From assembly GCA_963930645.1 (NCBI GenBank), contig OZ005648.1, positions 152,313,035-152,377,034 on the forward strand: 64,000 nucleotides of DNA. Reading direction: 5' to 3'. Position 1 is the stretch's first letter, and each line of letters starts with the position of its first letter. The notes under the pieces are model-generated. The model searched no databases. It was given only the letters and a program-made list of their open reading frames with translations, and had not been told where the DNA came from. Made by a program: the position numbers and the translations under genes. The stretch is from Salticus scenicus (lineage: Eukaryota > Arthropoda > Arachnida > Araneae > Salticidae). Shown in pieces: positions 23,524 to 34,369 of the stretch.

Positions 23524-26446
23524 AACTGGTGGACAAAATTAAAGCAACAACCTGTTTTCTCGTTTTTAATTTTGCACATAATTTTTAAAAGAAATAAACA
23601 TATGAACATAAAATTTGGATGACCTGTTCGTTATCATATTATTAACTGAATTTTATGTAAGTTAAGCATAAGAATAATTTTTTAAGCTAATAAATATTCA
23701 TTTTTCACTCAAAAGTAAGCTTCGGAAAAAATGAAAAATTTCAATAATTTTTGGAAAGAACACTTAATGAAATAATTATAAGATAAAAAAAAAAAAAAAA
23801 AATTATAAACCATGTTTTTAAATTTTCTGTTAAATCATATAAACGCTACTGAAGGCAGCCGGACCCCCAGCAATTGGATAAAAGTATTAAAAAAATTCCT
23901 TGCTATCGTCTTTTGAGCTATCATTAAAGTTTCAAATGGCTATCTAGCCGGGAAGTTAATTAAAAGTTGATTGCAAGCTTTGTACTGGAAACGCTGCCGA
24001 AAGCAGCAGGGTCCCGAAGCAATTGGATAAAAATATTTTTTAAAAGCATTGTCACCGTATTCTGAACTATTCCGAAAGTTTCAAATGCCTAGCTACTCGG
24101 GAAGTTAGTTAAATAAATTTTCTGTTGAATCATATGAACGCTGCCGAAATCAGTAGGGACCTGAAACAGTTGACTAAAAGTATTAAAAAAAATGTATTGC
24201 CACCGTGTTCTGAGGTATCCTGAAAGTTTCAAATATCTAGCTAGTCGGGAAGTTAGTGAAAAATCGATTGCAAGCTTCGTACTGTCAACGCTGCCGAAGG
24301 CAGCTGGAACCCGAAACAGTTGGCTAAAGGTATTAAAAAAAGCATTTTCACCGTGTTCTGAACTATTCTGAAAGTTTCAAATGTCTAGCTAGTCGGGAAC
24401 TTAGTTAAATAAATTTTCTGTCGAATAATATAAGCGCTGCTGAAGGCAGTAGGACCTGAAATAGTTGACTAAAATTAATAGAAAAATGTATTGTCACCGT
24501 GTTATGAGCTGTCCTAAAAGTTCCAAATGTCCAGATAGTCGGAAAGTTAGTGAAAAATCGATTGCAAGCTTAGTACCGATAACGCTGCCGAAGGCAGCAG
24601 GAACCCGAAACAGTTGGCTAAAGGTATTTTAAAAATGCATTTTCCCCGTGTTCTGAACTATTCTGAAAATTTCAAATGTCTAGTTAGTCGGGAACTTAGT
24701 TAAATAAATTTTCTGTCGAATAATATAAGCGCTGCCGAAGGCAGTAGGATCTGAAATAGTTGACTAAAATTAATAGAAAAATGTATTGTCACCGTGTTAT
24801 GAGCTGTCCTAAAAGTTCCAAATGTCCAGATAGTCGGAAAGTTAGTGAAAAATCGATTGCAAGCTTAGTACTGATAACGCTGCCGAAGGCAGCAGGAACC
24901 CGAAACAGTTGGCTAAAGGTATTTTAAAAATGCATTTTCCCCGTGTTCTGAACTATTCTGAAAATTTCAAATGTCTAGCTAGTCCGGAAGTTAGTTAAAT
25001 AAATGTTCTGTCGAATAATATAAGCGCTGCCGAAGGCAGCGGGACCTGAAATAGTTGACTAAAATTATTAGAAAAATGTATTGTCACCGTGTTGTGAGCT
25101 GTTCTGAAAGTTTCAAATGTCTAGCTAGTCGGAAAGTTAGTAAAAAATCGATTGCAAGCTTTGTACTGTTAACGCTGCCGAAGGCAGCAGGAACCCTAAA
25201 ACAGTTGGCTAAAGGTATTAAGAAAATGCATTTTTACTGTGTTCTGAACTATTCTGAAAGTTTCAAATGTCTAGCTAGTCGGGAAGTTAGTTAAATAAAT
25301 TTTCTGTCGAATCATATAAGTGCTGCCGAAGGCAGCGGGACTTGAAATAGTTGACTAAAATTATTAGAAAAATGTATTGTCACCGTGTTGTGAGCTGTCC
25401 TGAAAGTTTCAAATGTCTAGCTAGTCGGAAAGTTAGTGAAAAATCGATTGCAAGCTTTGTACTGATAACGCTGCCGAAGGCAGTAGGAACCCGAAACAGT
25501 TGGCTAAAGGTATTAAGAAAATGCATTTTCACCGTGTTCTGAACTATTCTGAAAGTTTCAAATGTCTAGCTAGTCGGGAAGTTAGTTAAATAAATTTTCT
25601 GTCGAATCATATAAGCGCTGCCGAAGGCAGTGGGACCTGAAATAGTTAACTAAAATTATTAGAAAAATGTATTGTCTCCGTGTTGTGAGCTGTCCTGAAA
25701 ATTTCAAATACCTAGCTAGACGGGAAGTTAGTTAAAAATCGATTGCAAGATTTGTCCCTGACAAACAAACAAACAAACAAACAAGAATCGAAGTTAATAA
25801 AAACATGGTAAAATGGTCACGAGGATGCCTTACGGATAGGTGAAGATGCACATGCATGCATATGTTAGATTGCAACCAAATCTTTCTACCTGTATTCACT
25901 TCTCTGTTTCATATTTCTTCTTCTTCTTTATTTATTTTTTTTTTTTTTTTCATGTGAATAACTTTTTTAAAAATATGCATGCAAACATTAAAACTGGATA
26001 GGATATTTATTATAAAATTATTTATCGACATCATTATTATTCTAGTGCTGAGTATAGTTAAGAAATTCGTAATTACATATATTTTTAAAAGTCTAATATA
26101 AAAGTAAAAGTTAATGCAGAAAGAAAAATCGAGATTTAGTTTAACATTTCAAGGCATGTGCGTCTTTCCCTATCTCTAATGCATCCTTAACACCACTTTT
26201 TAATTAAGTGTTCTTTCCTAAAATTATTGAAATTTTTAATTTTTTTCAAAACTTACTTTTGAGAGAAGAATGAATATTTATTAGCTTAAAAATTATTCTT
26301 ATGCTTAAGTTACATAAAATTCGATTAATAATATGATAACGAACAGGCCATCCAAATTTTATGTTCATATGTTTATTTGTTTAAAAATTATGTGCAAAAG
26401 AAGATAACGAGAAAACAGGTAGTTGCTTTAATTTTGTCCATCTGTG
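23524..26446. mobile_element. Tc1/mariner-type element, long form carrying a satellite
   Basis: Inverted ends of about 240 bp: left 23524-23770, right 26205-26446. The ends share ggacaaaattaaagcaac, acctgttttctcgtt, cataaaatttggatg and cctgttcgttatcatatta. TA lies just outside on both sides (23522-23523, 26447-26448). The termini and TA duplication fit Tc1/mariner. No transposase frame exists. The short form at 54931-55715 shows that about 2 kb (about 23790-25795) was added inside. Confidence 0.8.
23845..25760. repeat. 148 bp satellite, 13 units, two-unit higher-order pattern
   Basis: Units start at 23845, 23993, 24140, 24290, 24436, 24584, 24731, 24879, 25026, 25174, 25322, 25470 and 25617, so spacing is 146-150 bp. 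Each begins with a hairpin gctgccgaaggcagc. From the third unit on, type A (ending aaattttctgtcgaat) and type B (ending aaaatcgattgcaagctt) alternate, giving a repeat of about 295 bp. The array ends in (ACAA)n at 25762-25785. The 79- and 63-codon frames at 25055 and 25351 are by-products. Similar words occur in Helitron interiors here. Confidence 0.92.
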
Positions 26447-27118
26447 TAGATTAAAATTGGAGAAGAAAATGTTTATTTATCAATATTGTGGATTGTGGTG
26501 TTTAATAAGAAAAGCTACACCCGCTTCCCTGGTCAGTATTTTTAAATGAATCACTATAATTAATGAATTTTCAAAGTTGCATTATCTTTTATCATGTGAA
26601 AAAAAAAATTCTCATTGGTAAAAATGTCACACCGGGTCCCTACTGCTTTCGGCAGCGCAGGCCATTGTGATTTGAGCGCGTGTATTTATGTTTGCCACTC
26701 TTAATGAATATATATATTATCGTAAGGGAAAATCATAAATATAAAACACAAAAAAATTCTTCTCTCATCGGTGGAATAACCGGCCTGGGACACCACTGCC
26801 TGCGGCAGCGTATACAGGCGCGCATGGCGCGCGTGTTCCTTCGCCTACCTTTCCCACGCCTCCAAATTATTTACACTTTCAAAAACATCCGCAATCGTTT
26901 TCTCGGGCTTTTAAACCTAATAGTACTAATTTCCAACATTCTATCTAAATTTCTTTATTTTTGCCCTTGCCGCCCCTCGTAATAATTTTACATTTTGAAA
27001 ATATCTGCAATCGATTTATCGGGCCTTTTAATAGTACTATTTTTCAACGCTCTAACTGTTATTTCTATATTTTTGTCCCTTCGCTCCCCCTTCTCGTCTA
27101 CCCTCATAATTTTCCCTT

Positions 27119-28326
27119 ATCCTAACCTACGGTTCTGGCATTTGGGGGGTGGGGGGAGGCAAACTCACCAAAGCAGCGTCAAATAACCTTAACTCAATAC
27201 AGAGAATGTTTCTGGTTCAAATATCTAGAGGTTACAAAACAATCCCTACTGACGTCCTCACAATTATCATTGGTATTCCTCATGCTCACCTCCAATTAAA
27301 ATACAACTTTAACAAAACTAACATCTTGCAATTAAATAACTCCATTCTCACAGACACTCTCTTCCCTAATACTAATGTCCAGCAGCTTACACAAGCAGCT
27401 GGCAAATACACCCAGCACAGGACGCTGCTTCCCTATTCATAATTTGTTCAAAAAACAGCTTCTCCCCGTCTGCTCAACTTGCGATTTACACTGATGACTC
27501 CAAATCCGAAAATGGAGTGGCAGCTGCGCTCTGCGTAATAAACAATATCAAAGTTCTCCATCAGTGAGCGGGCAGGCTCTCAGACCACAATTCGGTTTTT
27601 CAGTTTCAGAGTGAGCTCTTTGCCATCCTGAAGGCAGTTGAATGGTCGGAAGAAAAATCTGTAGACTACAATCAAATCTCAATCTTCAGTGACAACTTCT
27701 CGAGCCTACAGGCCATAACTCGCCACAAGAACAGACACCCACAAGTACTTGAAATTAAAATAAAGCTCTCAAAATTAAAAACTAAAATCTCCCTGGCACA
27801 CGTTTCTGCCCGTAAGGGGTCGTCGGAAATGAACTAGCAGACACTCTTGCAAAATCAGCAACAGAATCTAGTGACATATCCTATTAACTCCCAGCTCTCC
27901 ATCGTTACTTAAAATATTACCTAAATCATAAACTAAATCATAAACTAAATCATAAACTAATTAATGACTGGCAGGATCTCTGGAGCGTGTCTCCGAAAGG
28001 GAGATACACTCACGAGCTAATACCAAACGTCTCACTCAATATTTGACCTCTCACCGGAAATATCCGCCTTTCTGTCAGGTCATGGCCCCTTCCCCAAATA
28101 CCGTCATAGATTTCATTGCCGACGATCACTCTTGTGCTCATGCGGCGAGGAGGGGACTGCACAACACTACTACTTTCACTGTCAACTTACAACACTTTAC
28201 CATTTAAGGAACCCTAGCCCTAGACCAGCAACTTGTCTGGACAATATAATAACTAGACAGCCCCTACGGCTCAAATTAAAGCGTATCTATACCTTCCTTC
28301 AGGGTTTATCAAACTCAACAAACTAA
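27119..28326 (+). pseudogene. Retrotransposon ORF2 C-terminal remnant: RT tail, RNase H, zinc knuckle
   Basis: The frame opens at the truncation point with ILTYGSGIWG, typical of the end of the reverse-transcriptase domain. It continues through QRMFLVQISRGYKT and IPTDVLTIIIGIP, and stops at 27440. After a frame change, RNase H runs from 27484: Asp in YTDDSKSENG, Glu in QSELFAILKAVEW, Asp in FSDNFSSLQAI and Asp in GNELADTLAKSA, so all four catalytic acidic residues remain. RNase H would degrade RNA in the RNA:DNA hybrid. It is broken by TGA at 27565 (normally Trp in this family) and by a frameshift near 27815. Further shifts separate KGRYTHELIP and LTGNIRLS from the final CSCGEEGTAQHYYFHC zinc knuckle (28135-28182). 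The copy cannot make protein; it is inactive by truncation and mutation. Confidence 0.88.
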
Positions 28327-28937
28327 ATTTTTTCTCTATCTTTCCTCAATTTTCCTCCTTTCCTGCATGGCAAAAACTGGTCATAGTCATACCTGATGCT
28401 GCAGCATTCCACAGAAATGTTCCCGTGAAGCAATTATCCAGCGCATGCTGTTGTAATTTACCAACACTTGTCAATGGCCAGTGCTAGACGAAAAATTTTC
28501 AACCAGCCAACCACTATACACCTCTACCCAAATGTAAAATTTATAAATCTTCTTAGTATTGAAATATACAAAAAATCCATCTCAAAGTATATTGTTTCAT
28601 TACAATTTGCATCCATCTACCACCCGTGCGCAGACTTTTAACATTGTACATAGATTGTGTGAACTTTGTATATATACTGTGTAAACTTTGTCTATAACTT
28701 GTTTGAACTTTGTAAATGGACTACCAGTCACCATCTTTTCTCATCATTGGGTACAGTCCATGTAATCTCTTTTAACAAACCTTTTCAAGCGAGAGAGCAA
28801 GGCTCCCGTCCTCTTCCTCATTTTCACGTAACTTCGTTGTCGCCCTCTGTCACGTGAGAGCTCTGCTTTGGCGACCTTTGTTATTATTATTATTATTATT
28901 ATTATTTTGTTTATGCAATAAACAACGGAGGAACATT

Positions 28938-28990
28938 AACCTTTAGAGCCGGGCTCTTTTAAATATCCACAGAGCCCCTCTCTAAAGGTT
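28938..28990 (+). other. Stem-loop after the retrotransposon polyadenylation signal
   Basis: AACCTTTAGAG pairs with CTCTAAAGGTT, and an inner GGGCTC pairs with GAGCCC, around a 15 nt AT-rich loop. It lies 16 nt after AATAAA. It may be a 3' recognition structure of the element or a small foldback insertion. Confidence 0.6.
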
Positions 28991-29774
28991 GAAAACGCTC
29001 AAAACTGCTGCATAGTGGTGAGCGGCACCTTCGTCTTAGAATCTTAGAATATTTTTTCCCTTTTGAAAATATCTGCATTCGATTTATAGATCCTAAAAAC
29101 CTACACGTACCAATTTTGAACGATCTAACTTTATTTCTATTGTTTTGCCCTTCCCCCCCCCCCTTCCCAGCTCTCTTAAAAATTTTGCAAATTCGAAAAT
29201 ATCCACAATTGATTTGTAGATATCAAAAACCTCCATGTACCAATTTTGAACGATCTAACTCTATTTTTTTTTTTTTTTTTACTCCACACCTTTTCTCGCC
29301 CCTCGTCATAATTTTACACTTTCGAAAATATCCTCACTCAACTTAGACCTCTAAAACCTATCTGTACCAATTTTGAGCAGTCTAACTGTATTCCTATTTT
29401 TTTGTGCCACCCTCCTGCCACACCTGGAACGAGTTTCTAAAATTTAAGAAACTGGTTTTCAGATACTTGTGTAAGCTGTATTTTACAGCGAAAATTTCAT
29501 ATATATCTTTTTTTTTTTTTTTTTTTTTTGCGATATAAAGGATTATTTTAAATCATATTTTGTCCTCTCCCCACTTTAGCGTCTAAATTTCTAACATTCC
29601 AGAAATTGGTTTTTAGGTATTTGTATTAGCTATATCTTAGAGCAAAAAATTCACGTATATTTGTCTTTTTGTTTGAAATAAATAGGATTACGTGAAATGG
29701 AAATTACGTTCAAGAAATTGTTTTTTAGATATTTCTGTCAGCTATATTTTAAAACAAAAATTTTATAGATATCT

Positions 29775-29808
<34 letters not shown>

Positions 29809-30010
29809 GTAGAAGAATTTTATGAAATCATGTTTTGCCCTTCCTCCCTTCATTGGGAGGCGAAATTTGTAAAATCGCTTCTTAATACCAACATAATAGA
29901 AGGAATATTGTCACAAAATTTCATGCTCCTAGGTCAGGGGTTTGGGCTAGAGACTATGAATCACTCACTCACTCACGTACTCACTCAGGACAAACGATTT
30001 TATATATATT

Positions 30011-30062
30011 ATCACCATCATCAGCAATTTCATCCTTTATCAATCCACTGTAGGATGAAGGT
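30011..30062 (+). repeat. Fragment resembling a retroelement 3' end (catcatcag...ccactg...ggatgaag)
   Basis: caccatcatcagcaattt and tcaatccactgtaggatgaa are like a motif often seen at arthropod retroelement ends. It begins right at the Helitron border. Family assignment is from memory and weak. Confidence 0.3.
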
Positions 30063-30534
30063 CTGTGTGTTGTTTGGCTAGTTTGGTTGAGTGGGTTGTT
30101 AAACTTAATTAAGAAAAGAAGAATCACTGCATTTCAGTTATGTTTTAATTTTTGATCCTATATGTTCCGTACTGCAAATTTATTTGAATTGAAATATATT
30201 AAAACAATTTTACTATTAATTATTAACACTACTGTGTAATATTTATGGATTTAAAAACTATTTCAGTTTTAAACATTGGTTACAAATTTAATTGATACAT
30301 AAAATAAGTTTAAATTAACAGAACGGTAATTGATTTTTTTTTTTTTTTTTTTTTTTTAATGCAAGGTGTGTTTAAGATAATATTTATTGCATCAAATTAA
30401 AATTGAAGTGTCTTTAAATAATATGAAATGTTCCTAACATATTAGCTTAGAAATTTTTATTCATCAACCTTGAAAATTCTTTTCAGATAAATTGGAGTGG
30501 AAGGCTGATTTTTATATCAACTATGTGAAAAATA

Positions 30535-30603
30535 CCAGAGCCGGGAATCGATCCTGGGCCCTCCGCTTAACGCGCGGATGCTATATCACTGAGCTATCCT
30601 GCC
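30535..30603 (-). repeat. tRNA-like head, family 3 (left arm)
   Basis: Acceptor-like ends ccagag/ctctgg style, A box atagctcagtg, anticodon-like stem tccgc/gcgga with loop gcgttaa, B box ggatcgattcc. The loop has C where the invariant U33 should be, so a working tRNA is unlikely. Confidence 0.75.
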
Positions 30604-30660
30604 TGGGGCAGAGCATCTGCGCGTTAAGCGGAGGGTCAGGGTTCGACTCCCGGCTCTGGT
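30604..30660 (+). repeat. tRNA-like head, family 3 (right arm, A box lost)
   Basis: Anticodon-like hairpin ctgcgcgttaagcgg and B box gggttcgactccc are kept. The D-arm region is missing. It is followed by the family tail tatttttcagatagttggta. Confidence 0.7.
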
Positions 30661-30751
30661 ATTTTTCAGATAGTTGGTATAAAAATCAGCCTTCCATTCC
30701 AATTTATCTGAAATAAGTTTTCAAGGTCGATGAATAAATATTTCTAAATAA

Positions 30752-30990
30752 AAATTTCGTGGTTTATTGGAGTTGTGCCACGATTAATATTGTCACTTGA
30801 AATAGCTGCGTTTGCAGACTCGGTGATCTTCTCAACGAATATTATGTGAGAAATGCAGAGTTGGTTATCAGCCAGGGTAGCTCAGTGGTAAAGCATTCGG
30901 GCGTTTAGCCCGTTCAGTTCCCGGCTCTGGTATTTTTTATATAGTTAGTATAAAAATCAGCCTTCCACTTCAATTTATCTTCAACTTAAA
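30752..30990 (+). repeat. tRNA-like repeat, family 3, with leader and tail
   Basis: A leader of about 120 bp (tttcgtggtttattggagtt, cagactcggtgatctt, atattatgtgag) precedes gccagggtagctcagtggta (30871), then a shortened tRNA-like body (cggctctgg at 30922-30930) and the tail ataaaaatcagccttccac. The same order occurs at 59026-59275, so leader, tRNA-like part and tail form one repeat. This is unlike an ordinary SINE, whose tRNA head is at the very start. Confidence 0.8.
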
Positions 30991-31463
30991 ACATTTTAAA
31001 TTAATTTCAAGTTATAATCCATAAACATTCCACTATTTATTGCTGGAACAGTTACTGGAACAGTTATACTATAACATACAAAACTCGCTTCTTATTTGTG
31101 AAAATAAATAAACATAAAGTGTCTTTTAAAAATTATTAAATTTACAAATACAGTAATTCTACTGTTTACAAATGCACAATATTACTTTTATTATATATTA
31201 AATATTAATATTTTTGCTCTTAAGAACAATATTTAACTGTATTTGCTTCTTTGTTTTTCTATATCACATGATTGAGCAGACGACATTGGGAAGAGCCCAG
31301 TGTTGATATCTTTAAAATTATTCGGCCCTACCAGTTGCCGTGCAGCCATATAAGTACACTATATAACTTTGGCTCGATTTGATTCATTATTTTGGATGTT
31401 ACCGGGATGGAAAATTTCCCATTATATATATATTTGGTATAAGAAATGAACACATATATTTAA
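30991..31463. other. AT-rich DNA without a recognised gene
   Basis: Nothing recognised. The 71-codon plus frame at 31379 runs into the piggyBac-type element and is not supported. Confidence 0.6.
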
Positions 31464-32071
31464 CCCCTTACCTGCCGACGAAAAATTGCAATGTTAGCTT
31501 CCCAGTGTCACCATTTTTCGCACAGGTGCGTGTAGTTATCTGTTTATTGTTCCCCAAACATTCACTTTCCGATTCCTCCCACAGTCCGCGGTAGCCCAGT
31601 CGGTAGAGCACCGGCCTCGTAATTGGAAGTTTGCGGGTTCGGTATTCGAGCCGGCCAAAGACCGTCGTGTACACTAAAGGTGGCTGGTGCACGTAAAATC
31701 TGTCGTGGCCGCAATGTCTTCCACGTTCCCATCAAAATTTATACCTCAGGGGGGTCACCGAAGCGGGAGAGCCATCCCTTCCGTGGAGGATCAAAATTGT
31801 GATGGCATGTCTCTGGACCACCTCTAGGGGTGTGTCCCAGACCGTCGCCAATTGCCCATCTGCGCAGCGCTAGTGCGACGTAAAACCCAACCATTCATCC
31901 ATCTGATTCCTCCTACTCTTCACCTTCTCTGAAATAAGTAAACCCTTCGAAAACAATGTCATGCTCATTTAATTGCATTCCAAAAAAGTGAGACTAGTTT
32001 CACTGGTAGCAGTGTAACACAGAGGATCGTATTTCTGCAAGACGTATATATACGACCGAATAGTTAAGGGG
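31464..32071. mobile_element. piggyBac-type non-autonomous element with a nested SINE
   Basis: TTAA flanks both ends (31460-31463, 32072-32075). Inside, the left end is CCCCTTACCTGCCGACG and the right end, read inwards on the minus strand, is CCCCTTAACTATTCGGTCG. This fits the piggyBac pattern of TTAA plus CCC-starting termini. Without the SINE the element is about 270 bp, a MITE with no transposase. Confidence 0.75.
31580..31904 (+). repeat. tRNA-derived SINE, family 2, full length with target duplication
   Basis: Direct repeats GATTCCTCC lie at 31571-31579 and 31905-31913. The head is cgcggtagcccagtcggtag with a cctcgta anticodon-like loop and B box gggttcggtat; it is tRNA-Thr-like in style. 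The body carries agaccgtcgtgtacac, cacgttcccatc, gtcaccgaagcggg and tagtgcgacgtaaa, and ends in ccattcatccatct. This is the reference copy for the family in this window. Confidence 0.93.
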
Positions 32072-32135
32072 TTAATATAAGAACTGAAAACTATGTGAAA
32101 TAAGAGCAATATCTAAACAAATGAAACTAAAATTA

Positions 32136-32238
32136 TGAAGAAACAGAGTCCACCACATCTGAAGACAGGTGGAGCGGGTTAAACATGTTTTACTAAAACC
32201 AAACTTTGCTCCAAACTTTTGAAAATAAAAGCTAATAT

Positions 32239-32273
<35 letters not shown>

Positions 32274-33090
32274 TGGTGAAATATATATATATATATATAT
32301 AATTGTTGATACATATAAACGAACATTGTATGAATTAAATCATATAAATATATATTTTGATTTAAAATAACTATTGGTACCCTTTGACTTGTATAAGGCT
32401 ACAGTTCCATACGTCGTTGTTTGTTGATTAATCCAAGTCTTCTTTCCTGATGCTTGATCATTGTAATGGTAAATTATATATATATATATATATAAAGAGA
32501 TAGATAGATAGATAGATAGATAGATATAGCATACTGGATTTCTATGATTGATATAATCTTAATTTTGTATAGTGAATATAATTTAAATTCATTGGCCAAC
32601 ATCCATTGTATGAACAATTTTTTTTTTTTCCTATGGCAATTCAAATCCAATATATTTCTTAATTTAAATGAATTTATAGATTATGGATATAAATATGCTT
32701 AATGGAATTGAAGAGAATATTTCGTAAATCATAACCCACTCGTATTTGTATTATATGAGACTATATTTAAATAATTTTAATAACAAAATTGTTAAAGCTT
32801 ATTACTATATATGATTGCTTATTACTGTAACATGATTTTGACCTAGATTAATATATTGTCTGAAAAATTAAACTTGCTTGCTAAATAATTTTAATTTTAC
32901 CAAATTTATTAAATTTTTATATGTATTAATTTTTAATTTTTTGCAGTAATTATTATCTACATTTTAACTTTTTTTTCTATGTTATCATATGATCTTGCAA
33001 TGGATTTTGGGAAAGATGGGCCCCATCAAACGGGTTTAATCCGCTCCACCCGTCTTAAGCTGTGGTGCTCTCTGCCCCTTCTTCTAGTTG
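32136..33090. repeat. Inverted repeat pair around AT and GATA microsatellites
   Basis: The left arm 32136-32190 (agagtccaccacatctgaag, acaggtggagcgggttaaac) matches the complement of the right arm 33022-33086 (gggtttaatccgctccaccc, gtcttaagctgtggtgctct). The roughly 830 bp between them is AT-rich with (AT)n at 32238-32268 and 32282-32300 and (GATA)n at 32499-32525. It could be a decayed foldback element. Confidence 0.6.
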
Positions 33091-33203
33091 TTATTATTAT
33101 GTTCTGTTGTACATTTTTCAAATTTGCTATATATTATCTCATATCTCATATTGTATTCTTAAGAAATGTTGCATTATACGTATATTTCAGTTGCATGTGC
33201 TAA

Positions 33204-33608
33204 GTCTGCATTCTCCGGGATATGCGGAAAGTCCGCATTTTCAGGAGTGCTTCGGACGTCCGCATTCTCAGGTGTGTTCCGGAGGTCCGCACTTTCAGGT
33301 GTGTTTCGGACGTCCGCACTTTCAGGTGTGTTTCGGACGTCCGCACTTTCAGGTGTGTTTGGGAGGTCCGCACTTTCAGGTGTGTTTGGGAGGTCCGAAC
33401 TTTCAGGTGTGTTTGGGAGGTCCGCACTTTCAGGTGTGTTTCGGACGTCCGCACTTTCAGGTGTGTTTCGGACGTCCGCACTTTCAGGTGTGTTTCGGAC
33501 GTCCGCACTTTCAGGTGTGTTTCGGACGTCCGCACTTTCAGGTGTGTTTTGGACGTCCGCACTTTCAGGTGTGTTTCGGAGGTCCGCATTTGCAGGTATA
33601 TGACGTAC
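33204..33608 (+). repeat. 27 bp satellite, plus-oriented array (15 units)
   Basis: Unit gtccgcactttcaggtgtgt plus ttcggac. CGGACGTCCG forms at each junction, so each joint is palindromic. Units vary at cggac/gggag. The array fades into longer, degenerate units up to about 33700. Because 27 is a multiple of three and the unit has no stop in several frames, both strands show long frames (up to 203 codons) with nine-residue repeats such as VRTFRCVSD. These are not genes. Confidence 0.95.
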
Positions 33609-33739
33609 GTGTTGACGTATGTCTGCATTTTCAGGTACATATCATCACATATCCGCATTTTCATGTTTTATGATGTGTCTGCATTTTCAGGTGTAAGTAA
33701 CATGTCCCATTTACCGCTGTTTGCCAGACGTTGTAATTT

Positions 33740-34340
33740 CCAGAGGTATGTCATATTTCATATTTCACGTGTGCATCATATGTCTATATTTAAAAAAATA
33801 AAATAAAAAGTCATGATTTATAAATACAGTTCAAGAGATAAATTTGATCTTAGTTTTGGGGTCAATACGGGCAGGAATAATAATTAGAATTTAGTTACCT
33901 CAAATGAGATTTGGACCAGTATCATGTAAATACTTATTCCAAGAACTATTCCAATGCTTATGAAATAATTCATCTAAAAGAAGCTTAACCTAGCTAGAAT
34001 ATTTGTACCATAAAATATGAATTAAAGTAATAATAAATATCGCTTAAGTTTTTTTTTTTTTTTTCTATCTTTTAATAATTTGAAAATGGAATAAAACATA
34101 AAATAAAATGCACGATAGTATGAAGGGACATGAGGTCCATTGCGCCTAGGGAAGTATAATAATTTGCTACTGAAACAAACAAAAAGTAGACTGTTGTGAA
34201 GATCATTAAACTTTCCTCTAAATCATACTTTATATCAGAACTATTTACTATTGAACTTGCACAAAAGTTTAATCATAGCTTCTAACTATAAATATTTTAC
34301 ATATGGAATTCGGTTAAATTTTAATCAACAGATGCTGAGA
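33740..34340. other. AT-rich DNA without a recognised gene
   Basis: Nothing recognised beyond a T run at about 34050-34064. Confidence 0.6.
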
Positions 34341-34369
34341 TACAATCATACGTAAAATCATTAATGGTG

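Larger units (their letters stand above)
27119..29053 (+). mobile_element. 5'-truncated non-LTR retrotransposon with 9 bp target duplication
   Basis: Flanked by TTTTCCCTT at 27110-27118 and 29054-29062. Joining the flanks rebuilds a minisatellite unit of the host Helitron, which sets both borders. The insert contains the end of an ORF2-type polyprotein (next entry), a 3' region with (ATT)n at 28881-28906, AATAAA at 28917, a stem-loop at 28938-28990 and an end made of two tcttagaat-like words. The family belongs with I/Jockey/R1-type elements that carry RNase H. The exact clade cannot be set by eye. Confidence 0.85.
26512..30010 (-). mobile_element. Degraded Helitron-like element H2, copy 1, interrupted by a retrotransposon
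   Basis: The 3' end is eroded (ctacacccgcttccctggtc; compare the intact end at 36841) and the 5' end near 30000-30010 keeps ttttatatatat but lacks the terminal TC dinucleotide. Interior blocks match 36841-38561: tttttaaatgaatcactata, the 130 bp minisatellite units at 26863-27107 and 29060-29400, and the subterminal block aaattgg-ttttta-gtatttg, which is repeated about three times at 29430-29810 instead of once. Removing 27119-29053 restores the repeat. Confidence 0.75.
30448..30746. repeat. Large palindrome of two head-to-head tRNA-like repeats
   Basis: The arms are about 135-150 nt and mirror each other about position 30597. Landmarks are ccttgaaaa, cagataaattgg, aaggctgatttttat and accagagccggga, and their complements. 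The left arm read on the minus strand holds a full tRNA-like head; the right one lacks the A-box region. Confidence 0.88.

Noticed and set aside
25055..25542. Two similar 63-79 codon frames as a duplicated gene
   Set aside because: Both are windows on the 148 bp satellite and end at unit-specific stops.
26680..27186. 100- and 63-codon frames as host genes
   Set aside because: They run over Helitron minisatellite units and into the retrotransposon border.
30535..30603. Functional tRNA gene
   Set aside because: The anticodon-like loop lacks U33 and the copy is part of a repeat with decayed relatives. A tRNA covariance search would settle it.
33204..33608. CRISPR array
   Set aside because: Units are contiguous 27-mers with no unique spacers, there are no cas genes, and the context is a eukaryotic genome.
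33062..33806. Four overlapping frames of 145-203 codons as protein genes
   Set aside because: They are produced by the 27 bp satellite, whose length is a multiple of three and whose unit has no stops in several frames. The same happens at 46.7 kb on both strands.
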